Part shown: positions 44,220 through 57,639 of the stretch, in pieces
How the letters are laid out: every line of letters starts with the position of its first letter
Position numbering within the stretch: position 1 is the first letter of the stretch
DNA from: Peromyscus leucopus
Taxonomy: Eukaryota > Chordata > Mammalia > Rodentia > Cricetidae
Length of the DNA stretch: 64,000 bases
NCBI RefSeq assembly: GCF_004664715.2
Contig: NC_051069.1
Location: 1,368,001 to 1,432,000, forward strand
Direction of reading: 5' to 3'
The notes under the pieces: model-generated
The model's input: the letters and a program-made list of their open reading frames with translations, nothing else
Told to the model about the DNA's origin: nothing
Databases searched by the model: none
Position numbers and translations under genes: made by a program

Positions 44220-46148
44220 ACCAACTAAACTACACCGATTCTGTATGGAGACACCTTACAAATCTTCAGAATAGATACCATCAGCTGCGCCAGCAGAAGT
44301 CACTGCTGTCCATCAGTTCATCACTCTATGGCAAGGGCTTCCACCAGGAGCAGCAACACTGATGGATACTCTATAGAATTCCATTGGCAAGAAAAGCTCC
44401 CACACTAAGCTCTGATTTAGCTAAGGTGACACACTCAAGTGGCCCAATTCAAAGCACTGAGTTGGAGGTGGGTCAGTCATTGAGATGAGGACAGATGGAT
44501 GCAAGAAGTAAAGGGAAGATGAATTGAAGAACACAGTGTTTACTTTAGCACAACTGGAGGAAATGGACGGTTCAGAGCAAATTCTCTAGTCACCCACATA
44601 AGCACAACACAGTGATTCATAGGTCCCCCATCTCTGTCCTACATATGCAAGATTGTAAGGGTATCATGTAATGTTGAAAGCTACTGAAAAATGAAAGCAA
44701 GGAAAGACAAATGTAGACAATAGCTTTAGAGGCTGATCTTATGGGGAGTAAACCTGACTTGATAATTGTGTCCTAAGAGACTGAGTTATGGAGAATAAAA
44801 TGTACTTGACAATCTGTTCACAGATTTGATACACACAGAGCTAAAGGCTGGCACAGAGAGGGTACTGAGTCTTCCAGTCCTCACAGCTGGTTTCACGAAG
44901 TGCTAAGCAAAGAAGCACAGGGTATCTTGGCTCTTGAACTTTTCTCAAGAGAACACTGAGTGGAAAGAATAAAGAAAAGGCCCTGGGTTCTGTGAACTCA
45001 ATGGGTGCTCCTATATGTCCAAGGGACACCCCCAGTTGGGTGATTTCTGGAAAACATGAGAGATGAACCTTCTATCGGGTCCCTTGGGGGGGACTAATGA
45101 CTAGAGCCCCTTCATAGCTCTCAGGACCGTGCTACGAGTCCCCCAGCTTCTATATCCTGTCACCAGGGCCAGTCCTCTGAGAGCCACCGTCCTAATCTTT
45201 TCCAGTGTCACTGGCTCTATCACTTGTTTCATCTGCCAGGTCGGCTCACTCCTTAACAATGCACACAGAGCTACTTGCTGGCCTCATTTCAAGGAAAATT
45301 ACCAAGGACACGTTCCAATGATTTGTAACATTTTTCTTCTCATATTCGTTAAATCTAAGAATTAAAATAAAATACGTCTACTCACTTACTACTGTATAGA
45401 ACTAGTTTTTCAGGCTACCCATGCTCTCTAGATGCTACCTGGTGCCTCTCACACTTCAGTGCTCAAACGAAGCACCCAATGATCTTGGTGAATACATTCT
45501 GAACCCTTGGGTCACGAAGAATGTGAGAGTCTTACAATTGGATATCCTATTGTGCTCTGAACTTGGTTGAACAGTGCATTCATGTCTGCTGGGTTTGTAC
45601 ACACAGTAGGTACATTAGGAAAGGCCTCTGTCCTAGAGGAGAGTACAGAATAAATCGATTTGATACTTGTGAAAAACTGAGCCACTCCCTATGTCCTTTG
45701 TTGGGGATTTAATAAAGTTACACAGGCAGAGATGGGGGAGACAGACAGACAGAGAGATGGAGACACAGAGAGATATTAATATTCAGATAATTAAAAGTTT
45801 AAATATTTGGGTAATTACTTCAAGGCAAACATTACTTTTAAAGGCAGAGACTAGAAAAGCTTTAAAAATTTTTAATGTAGCTTTGATTCTCATATTCTGG
45901 CACATCCTGGACATAAAGTCTAATGATGTAATTATAGTAAAAAAAAAATCTTAACGTGTCAGAAATCGAGATATGTGATATGAACCTCAAGCTCATGGTG
46001 ATAACAACCATGGGCATTTCAATAGCTGTAGCAAGTCTTCTATACCCAGTAACAATAAAATGAGCTCTTTCATAACGTGAGAATTTATGCACAATTGAGT
46101 GAATGGACACCATCTTCCCATCTCTAACGTTCACACAGAACTACTCTG

Positions 46149-46185
46149 GGTTTGGGGTATAGCTCAAGGCTAGGGCATTTGACTG
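46149..46185 (+). mobile_element. ID-like SINE fragment
   Basis: GGTTTGGGGTATAGCTCAAG and GCTAGGGCATTTGACTGCAT resemble the first half of an ID element. It is too short for a firm call. Confidence 0.4.
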
Positions 46186-48388
46186 CATTAGAATTATTAA
46201 CAGCAACCCTTTAAATAAGCCGAGTATTAAACATTTAGATCCAAAACTGTATAGAACGTTTCCATTCTGTATTCTAGCAGATTCCAGTGTATGTAGACAC
46301 CATGCAGACCTGTCTGAGTACTTCGCAATAGTAACAAATTCTGTGGGTGCTTATTCAAACAACAAAACTTTACATTAGCATGAAGTGGCACTAACACTTT
46401 TCCTCCCAGGGATCTACAGGTAGATTCTAAGAAGTGACATTACATGCTCTTGAGTCTTGTATTAACAGGTCTCAGCTCTATCACCATTTCAGTACACAGC
46501 CTTGAAAAAAAGTTAGTTTACTCTTCTGTAATTGGTTCCTGTATCTATAAAATGAGATCAGACTTACAGATCCCTTGGGTTCTCTGCAATGTCTTCAAGA
46601 GGTTCCTTGTGAAGGGCTGACTTCACTGCTTCCTGTCACCATCCATTCAGCTACCCCCTTTTTTATCAAGTGACTACAGCAAACAGCCCTCACTCTCATT
46701 ATGATTAACCAGAATTTCAGATTTCACCCATGCATTCACTATCGACAGTACCAGAACGAGCTGACTGAAGGCAAAAACTCAAGGTCTGATCATTATCTGC
46801 ATTTTTGGCTCATTCTTCAGTTTAGCAGGTAAAACTGGAGTAAAGATGAAACATAAATAACTATATGACCCAGGCAGTTTTTAAACGTTCGCTGTATGGG
46901 CTGTATGTTGACACATCATAAAGCCATTTTATAACAAAATTCAGCTTAAAGTATGGATCCCATTTTCCTATTTACTATGAAATCAATAAAATCAACACTC
47001 ATTTCGAGGAAATTAGGGTACCACAGCTCCTCTTTCACTCTTAGCAAACTGTAAATAAGTCTGATTAGTCTTCCATCACAGGGAAGTACGGGCAGGAAAG
47101 GAACAGAGACTCTTGATTTGAGTGAAAAAGATCAAAAAGGAGGAAATTATACTTCTCGGGGCTGCTACAATAGAAGAGATAAAAAATGAGCAAGGAAAAG
47201 TATCCAATAAATCGAAGTAATGATTATTATTAATCATCCTAAGTAGGAGTTGCCACAGGAGGGTTAAAGCACAGGATTTATGGTCAGAGAGAATGGCTCC
47301 ACTGAGTGCTAGGCCAGGAAATAATGGATAGTGTTATAAAGAAAATAGCATCAGAGCCCTTTGGAATCAAACTGATATTGCATAATTCTGCAATAGCAGC
47401 TAAGAGTGGGTCTTGAGTGAGATGACTAGAGGGTGGTGGGCACAACTCCCAAGTCAGAGGAATGGCACCTGGTTGAAATAAGATCTCTTCTCCCCTTCCC
47501 AAAGCCTTCAAGCAAAAGGCTGTTCTTCAAGAAGACAAACAAGGTAGATATTTGTTCTCTATACCCGATGGCCCATCTACAGTCAATATACACAAAACAA
47601 AGCCATAATTCCTAACACATTTACTAGTCAAGTAACCTTGTTGAGACACTAAGTTCTTAGTATCTCATTAGGCATACACTCTTTAATTCCAGTTTGTTTT
47701 ACAGGACTGCATAGTTATTATAGTCTAAATGTAAAAGAATTTATTTCTTGTGTTATAAAGCCAAACAAAAACTGGGGATGTTTTGCAGATAAAATCAGGT
47801 AACACATAAAGACCACATGACCTTCCTAAATTCTGGACTTTACTATGTAAAAATCAACAATGAAATCAAACTGATATTGAATTATGGTGCTGCAAAGGAC
47901 AAATGTGAATGGGCTGAACCAATCTGAGAATAAATATCTAAGTAATGAATGACCTCTCTTACCCAATCTCCCCTCAGGAGTCCCCTGGTATCAGACTGAC
48001 AACCATGAGCTGGCTCCTCATGTTATTTGGTCTCTTTCCTATAAAATTTCTTCCATTCAGTAGCTAAAATAGATCCCCTTCTGCGGAATCCCCTTCTGCT
48101 CCAAACGCTTCCATTCTGAGGGTCTAAGCTAGCTCTTAGCAGCTAACCCTGCATAGCTATCCCCTAGCTGACTGATAAACTGATTTAAGTGGCCCTCCAC
48201 ACTTATATCTATACACAAAAAGAGGGACATTGTTAGAGTTAGTGACATAATCTGTTTGGCCCTATGCTCAGTTCAAGCTGCCCCAAGTGTCTCATATCTG
48301 CATTGTGGATGGCTGCTCTTTGTGTTTGGTGAAGTATTTCCGGCAGAGCTCCACATTACCCTCTTTGACATACTCATGTTTCACGCAC

Positions 48389-48518
48389 CTACAGGAATGG
48401 TCATTCCATGAATTTTATCAGCCCAGCCTGCATAATACCGCAGGGTTTTGATGACTCCCTGCAAATCGATGTAAAAAGCTTGCAGGAATGGCTTGCCACC
48501 ATTTAGGGATTCCATGGT
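48389..48518 (-). CDS. ALDH1A2: ALDH1A2 exon 4 (residues 122-164 plus one base)
   Basis: This 130-nt exon starts in phase 0 after CCTACAG with ACC ATG GAA and ends one base into a codon, before GTGCGTG. It encodes [20 protein letters not shown], then [20 protein letters not shown] and IPV. The YYAGWADK stretch is a hallmark of the ALDH1A family. The exon is too short and too embedded to form a long open frame by itself. I found it by reading the minus strand between exons 3 and 5, and the phase matches exon 5 exactly, restoring the aspartate codon at 165. Confidence 0.96.
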
Positions 48519-49784
48519 CTGTAGGAAAAGAAATAGAGAAGCGTTAAGTCCTCAGAACTTTGTAGTGATACACTGCAGTGAGTCTAATTCTACAGAAGAA
48601 GAAACAAGGAATAGAGGGAACCTGGCTGTGTATGACTGGTGATGCCCACTTGTTCAACTCCGCTTTCCCAAACAGGAAGGTGTCCAGTCCTAACAGACTT
48701 GCTTTAGTTACTAGTAAAAGACCACAATGGACATACACGTGCTCTTCTTGTGCCTGTGTGTTTTCCTTATCCACTGTCCAGACATATAAACACAACGCTT
48801 CTTTAACTGATGATAAAGAAATGCTCTGCTTGTCAAACCACCTTCTGTTATATTAATGATCAGAGCGGAACAGGGATCTTTCTGAGAGTGCACTAGTAAT
48901 TCGAATCCACAAAGAGAAGCAGGGATGTCGGTTTTGTGTGCATTCAATGTGGATATAAAATGTTCTGCACAGCTGCCAAGACCCCTGCTGAGAAGTGAAA
49001 TATTCATGGTGCATAGCAAGCTTATTTATTACCACCAAATAAACAAGATCTCCTCTGGGGAAGCCCAGACTTTAACAATTTAAAGACTGGTTTTTGTAAA
49101 CATTTATGTTAACAACCATTATGTATTAAGAGTAAAGTATCTGGTCCATTTATAAAAATAGCAATAATAAACAGCTTTACATTATAAACATTATTTTAAT
49201 GACATGTTCCTAAATTGATGAAGTCTGTTACAAAAACAATGGCCACTGAAACAATGAAGTAAGACTATTTGCACTTGAGGCATACTAGGCTGTTAGAAGT
49301 TTAACAAAAGGAATAAACAAAAATGGATATTTATAATTTCATGTTTCTCTGTAATAGGGCATTATATAACACATACGGGTATAAAATTGTTTAATTACTG
49401 AAAAAGTTAAAGCTGAAATATTTTCCATTCAATGAAGTTAAATAATACTATTACTGACAGCACAATTTACCTACTTAATCCACAAAACAAAGCTCATTTT
49501 AAAGTGCTACTTGTCACTCTACATCGGCTCACTTTTACAAAAGAAGAGCCAGTAATTTCCTAGTCCTTCTAAGAACACTTACATGTCCAAATTAGACAAT
49601 ACGTTTTCTAATGTAGTTAGCTAACAAAGAACCAAGGTCTATAAAACAGAAAAAGTGGCGCCCATAACCAGTTGAAGACCATCCAAGGATGGATCCCTGA
49701 CTTACACTGCCTACATTCCTAATGGTCCTTAGCTTCAGAAAGTCTTCATTCTCAAAGAAACTAGCTATTTGGAAAAGTATTTCT

Positions 49785-49978
49785 TTGTATTATTTAGAGT
49801 GTATGTGAGGGGGCATGAGCACATGAATACAGATGCCCGTGGAGGCCAAAGGTCTAATTCCCTAGAACTGGAATTTCAGGAAGTTATGAGCCACCCTATG
49901 TGGGTGCTGAGAACCAAACCCAGGTCCTCTGGAAGAGCAGTATTTACTATTAACTGCTAAGCCAACATTCCAGTCCTC
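49785..49978 (-). mobile_element. B2-type SINE, minus strand
   Basis: The reverse reads GAGGACTGGAATGTTGGCTT near the head and GAGGACCTGGGTTTGGTTCT at the box-B position, with a TG/ATG-rich tail. It is in intron 3, in the same direction as ALDH1A2. Confidence 0.8.
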
Positions 49979-50109
49979 AAGGTAACTTTTATTTTAAAAA
50001 CAACAGCAAAAACAGCCAAAACCACCAGATCAGAAGAAATTCCTGTGTGTGTTGGGAGTGTGTGTAATAGTTCTAGTGAAAAGAACTGGCAAACTCTCTC
50101 ATAATTCTG

Positions 50110-50152
50110 AAAAAAAAAACAAAAAAAAAAACAAAAAAAAAAAAAAAAACCC
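50110..50152. repeat. A-rich simple repeat
   Basis: Runs of eight to seventeen A separated by single C, about 370 bp from the exon 3 donor. Confidence 0.9.
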
Positions 50153-50518
50153 AAAATGCTAGAACAAATGGAGTAGAATGTATGAGGGTCCACATCCTTC
50201 TTTTCCTATTAGATTTTTAAAAAAGCCACTTGGCATTTGTCTTTTACAAACAGCCTGGAGGTCCTGTTTCTTGACGCTTTTGTTTTGCTTGTCAAGTGGA
50301 TGTGTTCTGCTTTGCTTATGGGAGAAAATGAGAAAGGAAGATCCTTAGTAGTGATGCAATGCTATGGCTTTTTTTCCCTTCAAAATGCCACCAAGAGCTT
50401 CCCCAAAGATCTCTCATATTTCATATATGTACTATTCATTTCCCCAGCTCCACAGAATACGTTCCAGTTGAGTGGTCACTTTGGAGTAGAAACGTAACTG
50501 CTTTCTTAGTTTACTTAC

Positions 50519-50659
50519 TGCAAGAACTGCCCTGTCCCGCTCCACCAAGTCTGCAAGCTTGTCCAGCAGACGTCCTCTCTCAGAAGCGTCCATCCTTCTC
50601 CACACTGAACCAAGAGAGAAGGCCAGGCGGGCTGCCTGCACTGCCTTGTCTATATCCAC
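50519..50659 (-). CDS. ALDH1A2: ALDH1A2 exon 3 (residues 75-121)
   Basis: This 141-nt exon is phase 0 at both ends and encodes 47 residues, from [20 protein letters not shown] through [20 protein letters not shown] to RAVLA. This helical part of the NAD-binding domain separates the paralogues well, and the text is that of ALDH1A2. The acceptor reads TTTAACAG before GTG and the donor is GCA then GTAAGTAAA, a strong splice site. As I remember them, the final residues AVLA match the human form, whereas mouse has ATLA. That is a single conservative difference. Confidence 0.97.
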
Positions 50660-50828
50660 CTGTTAAAGAGGAAGAGGCTCAACTGAAGAGAGACACTCAG
50701 TACACAAGAACTACCTGCTGTCATCGAAGAAGGGATGCTTGAACCTAAGTGTGGCATCTAGAACACACAGGCATTGTTTTGCTGTTATCGGTGGTTATTC
50801 CACAGGGAATCTTCTAAGCAGCACATAC

Positions 50829-50933
50829 CTTGTCTGCTTCTTGAACTTCACACACTTGCTCTCCTGTGGCTGGATTGCAGACAGGGAACACTTTCCCACT
50901 CTCTGAGTTCTGCCATTCATTGTTAATAAAGAT
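50829..50933 (-). CDS. ALDH1A2: ALDH1A2 exon 2 (residues 40-74)
   Basis: This 105-nt exon is phase 0 at both ends and encodes 35 residues beginning [16 protein letters not shown] and ending EVQEADK. It is the start of the aldehyde dehydrogenase fold, with the N-terminal strand that follows the leader unique to each ALDH1A paralogue. The acceptor reads CTGTAG before ATC and the donor reads AAG then GTATGTG. The NPATGE motif, typical of the ALDH family, lies near its middle. The upstream exon should end in the codon for the lysine of 'KYTK'. That exon was looked for between 50934 and 64000 and not seen. Exon 3 lies only 169 bp away. Confidence 0.96.
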
Positions 50934-51737
50934 CTACAGAAGGACACAACAAAATCGGATATGAGATATGGGAAATCAGAAGCCTGTCAGTGGCTCAGCA
51001 GTATGGAGGAATCATGGTAATACCAGTTCCATGCACTTATTGGTACAGACGTGTAGAATCTGAAGTGTTGAAAGACATTCAAAAGAGTATCAAGTCCAGC
51101 CTCACTCCTAATGCAGGAGAATCTTCTCATGACAGTTGCTTCTTCCAAATACAAAGTAGGGATCTTAACTTCAGTGAACATGCCAAACAATTAGAGTGTC
51201 CTTCCACCAGTAAACACAGAAAGATAGAGCATCTTGTGTACAATCCTACACCAAGGCTAACAGTATTGACATTCCAATTTCTGGCCATTATAGAGGTAGC
51301 ACCCTGGGTTAAAGTGATGGTCATTAAGACTTTCATATCAGTTTCTCTGTTGGAAGCCTCGGAGAATCTTCAAAGAACCTGGATGGCTCTGGAATAAGCA
51401 TTTCCCTAATTACAGTCAGCTCCTGAATTAAGATTTAACTGTGCCAACTAGTCTGCTACTGAGTTAAGCAAGTCATAAGCCACACGTGTTAGCAAAATCA
51501 AAGAGCTTCTAGAACTTTGAAACTGGGCTAAGATTTTACTAGAGGCATGTTTTTCTTACGTTTGAAAAGGATTTTAAAGAGTTCTTCCAAGTGTCCCATT
51601 CCTTAGCCTGTCAAATAACACCGCTGTCTGCTGGATTCAAGCTTAGTTTTTAAGTTTTCCTATGGAGTACATTTCTAAGGATTGCATGAGTATTTCTTGG
51701 AAGTTTTCTAAAGATCAAATAGAAAACTACTTTAAAA

Positions 51738-51922
51738 AATTCTTTTTTACATTTGTTTATTTTTGTGCCTATGTGTATGTATACATGGGTGTCCACTGTG
51801 GTACATGTGTGGGGATCAGAGGACAACTTGTAGGGGTCTGTTGTCTCTTTCCACTATGTAAGTTCTAGGGATCAAACTCAGGTAAACAGGCTTGGCAGCT
51901 AGAGCCTTTACCCACCAGCAAA
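51738..51922 (-). mobile_element. B3-type SINE, minus strand
   Basis: The reverse carries CTGGTGGGTAAAGGCTCTAG as a degraded head and CCTGAGTTTGATCCCTAGAA at box B. The tail is rich in CATACACATAGG-like units. Confidence 0.75.
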
Positions 51923-52258
51923 AAAAATTACTTATATTTCAATAGGAATATTTAATATTATTTAATAAATATTTAAATATTTCTTTGAAAATAGAAGACA
52001 AACTGGAGGAATTTAAAGTCATCTCACTTTCCCTGGATCTTGAAACACTGTGCTAACTCATTATCTTAGGATTGATTCCATCATCCTCACTCACCAAAGA
52101 GTTCCAGTTAATGCTTAAATACTAAAAATAAGGAAACAATGAAATCATGGGGTAAGTAAGTCACCACAATCATACTGTCCTTCAGTTTTCTAGTTACACT
52201 GACTACAGTCAGACATTTCAAGAAGCTAAAAAACAGTTCGGAGGCATCACCTTAGTCT

Positions 52259-52282
52259 TTTTTTTTTTTTTTTTTTTTTTTT
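52259..52282. repeat. Poly(T) run
   Basis: 24 consecutive T. No SINE body was recognised to the right, so its origin is unclear. Confidence 0.9.
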
Positions 52283-52502
52283 AGCTTTTACTGAACACAG
52301 TTGAGAATTCAGAATTAAGTTTCTTTATCAAGGGACAGGGGGAAATTAACAGAGAAAGACGCTTCACAATCGTTAGATTGGAAGGTAGAGGCAGAGACAG
52401 GGTACACTTTGTACATTTCAGGGAGGACGGAAGGGGCTATCCAGTGAAATTTTTGGCTAGGAGTCTCTAAGATAAATTTTCTCAAACTCTAATCAAAGAA
52501 TC

Positions 52503-52568
52503 AGCCTATGGGTGTAACTCAATGATAGAATGTTTGCCTCATGTGCATTGATCCCCAACACTGAAAAA
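52503..52568 (+). mobile_element. ID-like SINE fragment
   Basis: CCTATGGGTGTAACTCAATG, GAATGTTTGCCTCATGTGCA and GATCCCCAACACTGAAAAAA follow the ID order in short form. Confidence 0.55.
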
Positions 52569-54637
52569 AGGTTACTTGCAATCGACAGTGCTCCCCCCAA
52601 AGAGAAATAAAAATCACTCAATAGGAAAGATTTAATCATTTGATATTGTGTAAGCAGTCTACCAAGGCACTGGTCTATCTTGTTTTAATAGAAAGATAAC
52701 TGATAATTCTTTTATCTTTATGAGTAAAAGTTTGATAATTATGAGTAAAATTTTGCTGAATACAACAGTTATAAAACTAAAAATGAAAAGTCTTTTAATT
52801 ATAATATTAAAAAGGTGCCATCTCTTCTACAAAACAATGAGCCTTGGCACTTCTCAGGAAGATTGCACTGTGAGGACACAGGGACAAGGAGAAACAGAAA
52901 CACTGACCAAGTGCAACCCGGCAGAGCTGGCTTTCAAAATCTGAATCAGTGTTTCAGAGGACCGAGACGTCCCACTCACATATGCTGGCTGCTCTGCAGG
53001 TGACTGTGCTCACAGGCAGGGTTTACCTCTGTTACCTGTATGACACCCGGGTCAGTACGGAAGAGCAGTTTCATTCACCAGGGCTCAGTTATTACCCTGT
53101 TCTCATTATCTCTTTATTCTCACTCCAGTTTTCGAAAAGGAATTGAAAATGTACAAACTTGCTAAACTGTTAGAAAGGGTTCATTGGAATCAGAAGGTAA
53201 TGGTGCCTAGGTTCTCGGTATACAAAGGGTTGATTCTCTGAAGGGCTCCCAGAGGCCGGCACTGGGCCCTGACCCTCCTAGAGCTCCAGCGCTCCCCTTT
53301 GTAGGCCTGGCTCAGTGTCGGCAGCCCTCCTACTTCTCTGTGCTACAACTGTCCCTTCCTCCAACTCATCAGGTTTACTGGGACCTAAGCTGCTAGTGTC
53401 AGTGGTTCTATTTTTAGTTCTAAAACTTCTTTGTCATTCAAAATCAATAATGGCAGTAACAGATTATTCCCCCATGGAGTGGCAAGGGAACCTGATGATA
53501 TTTATGATACAGTTTAGTGAATACACAAATAACAGGTAAAGTCCCTCACAGTCAAATTCCAGGTAGCAGGTGTGAAGAAACAATGGCATTAGATGCTCAG
53601 CATCTGTTAAATATTGCAATATTTCTACTGCAGGGAACGAAATCAGTGGATGGGGAAACTAGTAGGGCAATTTTCAATGAAAAATTGGATATTCCTTTAT
53701 TTATGTCTTAAGAATCTCCCTCCCATACTTATCTCTTGCAAAGAGAACACCACTAACTTTACCTTGTATAAACTTGGCAAACATCACCTCGATCCTGCGA
53801 TCAACTTGATGATTAATCCTGAGACCAGAAGTGACAAGACAAACTGGCATTGGTCTGCTCCTGATGTGAAGCCCGAGAGACATGAGATCTCCTTGCGGTG
53901 TTTTATCCCAGAGACTCATCTTGAGTTTAATCAGGACAAATCCCTAGCTAATCTAAGTTAAACGGCAGCCAACAAGAGAGCTGGCCCATGCTTTTCTAAA
54001 GTGTCGATGTCATAAAGGAGGGGAGGACTAATAAGGCACAAAAAATGACCGCATCCTGTCACTGTAGACTGGCTCCTGGACCAGAGGGGGAAAAGAAGAG
54101 AGAGTGAGACAATTGCTCAAGCATGATCAAAGCTGTAGAGTTAGACACTCACATTATGCCAATGTCAATTTCCTGGGTTTTTATATATGCTGTGGAATAT
54201 GAGAGCGTCTAGAGAATCTGGGTGAAGGTTTGACAGTAGTTTTTCCAATTTTTTTTAATCTGAAATAATTTTAAAAAGAAAAATCTTGAAAGTTATGAGT
54301 CCTCTTTTTGTGCCTCTCTTTTTTTAACTATAAAATGTCAAAACCAATATTCTGAATGAAGAAATAAAGGGCTCAACACCTTCCTTTTTCCAAAGCATCC
54401 TTTAAATGTGAGTTTGTGGAAAATACAAACCTCAAAGTCTAACTTAAAATATGGACCTGTGTTGTCAAAAAAAAATGCTTAATTTAGGACTTTTCATGTT
54501 ATTTTAACTCAAAGTCCTGTTAGTGAAAAGTAAGAAATTCTGCTTTATGGTGTGATGGATGTAAGGAAAACTGGGTCAAAATAGAAAAGACATCTGACTC
54601 CCTATCTGACTACTGCTTAACTTGTTTGGAAATGTAC

Positions 54638-54817
54638 AAGCATTCATTTTGTTTTGTTTTGTTTTTTTGAGACAGGGTTTCTCTGTGTAGCCCTAGCTGT
54701 CCTGGAACTCACTCTGTAGCTCAGGCTGGCCTCAAACTTGGAGACCTGCCTGCCTCTGCCTCCTGAATGCTGGGATTAGAAGTGTGTGCCACCACTGCCC
54801 AGCTAAGCATTCACTTT
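54638..54817 (-). mobile_element. B1 SINE with target duplication, Mus-like subfamily
   Basis: The B1 (54651-54804, minus strand) is bordered by AAGCATTCATTTT and AAGCATTCACTTT (one difference). Its body reads GTAGCCCTAGCTGTCCTGGA, the older pan-muroid variant, unlike the GCGCCTTTCC variant of the fresher copies. Confidence 0.92.
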
Positions 54818-55440
54818 TAACATAATTCTATGATGTAAGTGAAGGCAAAAGAAACAGATGATCCACAAAAGAAGGAACCTGCCCTTTTCAGGTTCCTAAG
54901 AAGATGGGACAAAGTAGCTCATGAACATTAATTTTCTTTTCATGTTTGTGAAAAGCTGTCTCACTGGTGTTTTAGGGGTTGCTGTTGGTATTAAAAGACA
55001 TACTGGATGTGGTAGCCTCTTATTTAATGTTACTGGAATGGAACATCTGTTGGAAGGGGACATGAATCACTGCCTAACATTTTTACAGATAAGATTAGAA
55101 ATACCTCTACACCAAGATAAAATCCCACACATACTGAAAAATAAAGACTTTATTTGGGCAACAGATTTTTATTACACTGTTGTACTTTATACAAAAGGAT
55201 ATGTGTAACAAGAACACAAGTTAAGATCTATCCTATTGGAACATACCATGAACATTCCATTCAAGTACTAGACTGTTAGCAGTATCACCAAAACTACCTG
55301 AGTGCTTCTTTCTGAACCTGCCTCCAGCTGGACCTGCCCAGCTGCTAGAGGCAACCACTAGTTGGACTCTTCATCCATCCATTCTCATGCAGCTGCTTTC
55401 TGCTTCTTGTCCTGGTATACTAATAGTATAGTGGTAGTAC

Positions 55441-55960
55441 TGTTTATTTTTTATTTTTTTATTATTGAGAAATTTTCTATTCATTTTACATACCAACCAC
55501 AGATCCCCCTCTTCTCCCTCCTCCCACTCCCCAACCTTCCCCCGCCAAACCCACCCACAATTGCCACTTCCTCCAAGGCAAGGCATCCCATGGGGATTCA
55601 GCAGAACCTGGTACATTCCACTGAGGCAGGCCCAAGCCCTTCCTCCTGAACCAAGGTGTCCCACCATAGGCACTGGGCTCCAAAAAGCCCACTAATGCAC
55701 TAGGGACAGATCCCGATCCCACTGCTAGGGGGCCCCCTAAATAGTTCAAGGTACACAACTGTCTCACCTATGCAGAGGGCCTAGTCCAGTCCTATGGGGG
55801 CTCCACAGCTATTGGCCCACAGTTCATGAGTTCCCACTAGGAGTTTTTAATGTTAAATCCCGGTGGCTTGTTTCTGGTATGAAGGTTGTTCCTGCAACCT
55901 TCTAGTAGCTCTTACTGCTCTTAGGAAGCTTCATGTTTGGTGTGAGCAGAGTCCTAGAGA
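55441..55960 (-). mobile_element. L1 3' end (3' UTR) fragment, minus strand
   Basis: On the minus strand the left end is a poly-A-like AATAATAAAAAAATAAAAAA stretch preceded by GGTTGGTATGTAAAATGAAT and polypurine DNA (AGTGGGAGGAGGGAGAAGAG), features of rodent L1 3' UTRs. Upstream text such as CACTGAGGCAGGCCCAAGCC (+ strand) belongs to the same dispersed element. Overlapping long open frames on both strands are composition artefacts. Confidence 0.7.
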
Positions 55961-56179
55961 GTCTACAACAATTATTTCATTGATAAACAAATGAAGGCAG
56001 TTTTGTCTCTTCCTTCCCAGTCCGTACACTTTTGATTTCTTTTTCTTAGCCACTGACTAACCAGGAATTCATTACTTATTAGAGATGATGACACAGTACG
56101 GGCCATCTTGCCTTTCCCCAGTGTTAAGAATGAAAGTATCTGGTTTTTCACCATTAACTATACTGATGGTTCTATATTT

Positions 56180-56923
56180 TATAGAAATATTCCTGATTAA
56201 GTTGAGGACATGCTTTTTCTGCCTGATTTGTTGAGAGGTGTATTGTCTTGAGTAGGTGTTAAGATTTTGCCAAATGTGTTTTTTTTCTGTAAAGAAATGA
56301 TGATACAACTTATTTTCTTTATCAGTTCATTGATGAGATGGATTACATTAATCATATTTTGAATGGTCTTGTATACTTGAAATATGGTCAGAAATCACAC
56401 TGGTGTCTAATTATTCTTATATGCTGTTGGATTAAATTTGCTAACATTTTGTTGAATGTTTTGCAACTATGCTCATGAGAATCTGCTTTATAGTTCTCTT
56501 TTCTTATAAAGTCTTTATATAGTTTTGGTATTTGGATAATGATAGCCCCATAAAATAAATTAATGTTCTCCTCATTATACTTTATGGAATAGAATGTGAA
56601 GAATTTATATGTTTGATACAAGTCACCAGTGGTAACATCTGGATTTGATGCTTTTAAGTTTATTAATTACCAGCTCAATTTCTTGAATACAATTAGGCTT
56701 ATTTAATTTATTTTTCCTTGTTTAAATTTTGGCTGAATGTGTGTTTAAAAGAATTTGTTCATTTCACTTAAATTATCAAATTTGTGGATCCGTGGTTGTT
56801 CATAATACTTTAAAGTTATCTTTTCACTGTCCATGGGAACAGTAGCAATGCCGCTTTTTTCATTCCTAATGTAGTGATTTGGATTTTATCATTTTAGCTA
56901 GCTAGGCTAGCAGTTCGGTACAT

Positions 56924-56966
<43 letters not shown>

Positions 56967-57400
56967 TTTTTGAGGAAACAGCCTGTGATTTTATCATTTT
57001 TTAAAAATTTTTAGTTCATTTCTGCTGTCATTTTAAAAAATTATTGTCTTCTGTTCATCCTAGACTCACAGTTCTTCATTCTGTTTCTCTAAAACAGAAT
57101 CTTAGATTTTTTTTAATGTATACCTTCAATATTACTTGATGTTTTATTTTTATTTAGTTCAAAATACTTCCAATTTCCCTTGAGATTGTTTTCATTGGCA
57201 CTGGTATAGTTTAGAAGTATGCTGTTTAACCTCCAAGTAGTGGAGGGGGGTGGAACGATCCAGCTATCTTTCTGTTCTAGTTCAATCCCCCTGTGGTCTG
57301 AAAGTATATTTGTCTTATTTCTACTGTTTGGAATTTGTTAAATGGTATCTACAGTCCTGGATGTGGTCCATCTTGCTGGCTGTCCTCTGAGCATCCTGCT
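56180..57400 (-). mobile_element. Old L1 ORF2 fragment, antisense
   Basis: The + strand reads as reversed L1 ORF2: TATATAGTTTTGGTATTTGG, GTTTAACCTCCAAGTAG and CCTGTGGTCTGAAAGTATAT lie in the expected order. It is highly decayed and interrupted by a TTTA tetranucleotide tract. Confidence 0.75.
56919..56970. repeat. (TTTA)n microsatellite
   Basis: About 12 ATTT units inside the old L1. Confidence 0.95.
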
Positions 57401-57639
57401 GTGCTAAGGGGAGTGGGAGGCTGGGGGGGGTATTTTACTGTTTAAGAACTAGCGCCAGCATTTGCCACTGTCGAAAACCTAACTTTTGCATTTCCCTTTA
57501 GTTCTCTATTCCTTTTCAGAGCATTGCTCTTTTTCATTATTAAAAGTAACAGCTGTATGGAAATCTGCTCTTAATATTTCTCTTCCATACTGCAGTATTT
57601 CATATTATAATGTACAATAAGGTGGAGGCTGGAGAATGC

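Larger units (their letters stand above)
42226..48388 (-). other. ALDH1A2: ALDH1A2 intron 4 (6.2 kb)
   Basis: Bounded by GTGCGTG and TTTTCCAG. It holds a pyrimidine-rich patch (43231-43300), one B1 (44042-44219) and a small ID-like piece (46149-46185). The rest, including 42226-43230 and 44220-48388, is unique-looking and AT-rich without an identifiable exon or RNA gene. Confidence 0.85.

Noticed and set aside
45862..46134. A 90-codon minus-strand frame considered as a small gene
   Set aside because: No recognisable family, no splice context, and it lies in AT-rich intron 4 with no conserved-looking codon pattern.
55362..55767. Five overlapping frames of 76-100 codons on both strands
   Set aside because: They fall in the pyrimidine-rich 3' UTR of an L1 element, where stops are rare by composition.
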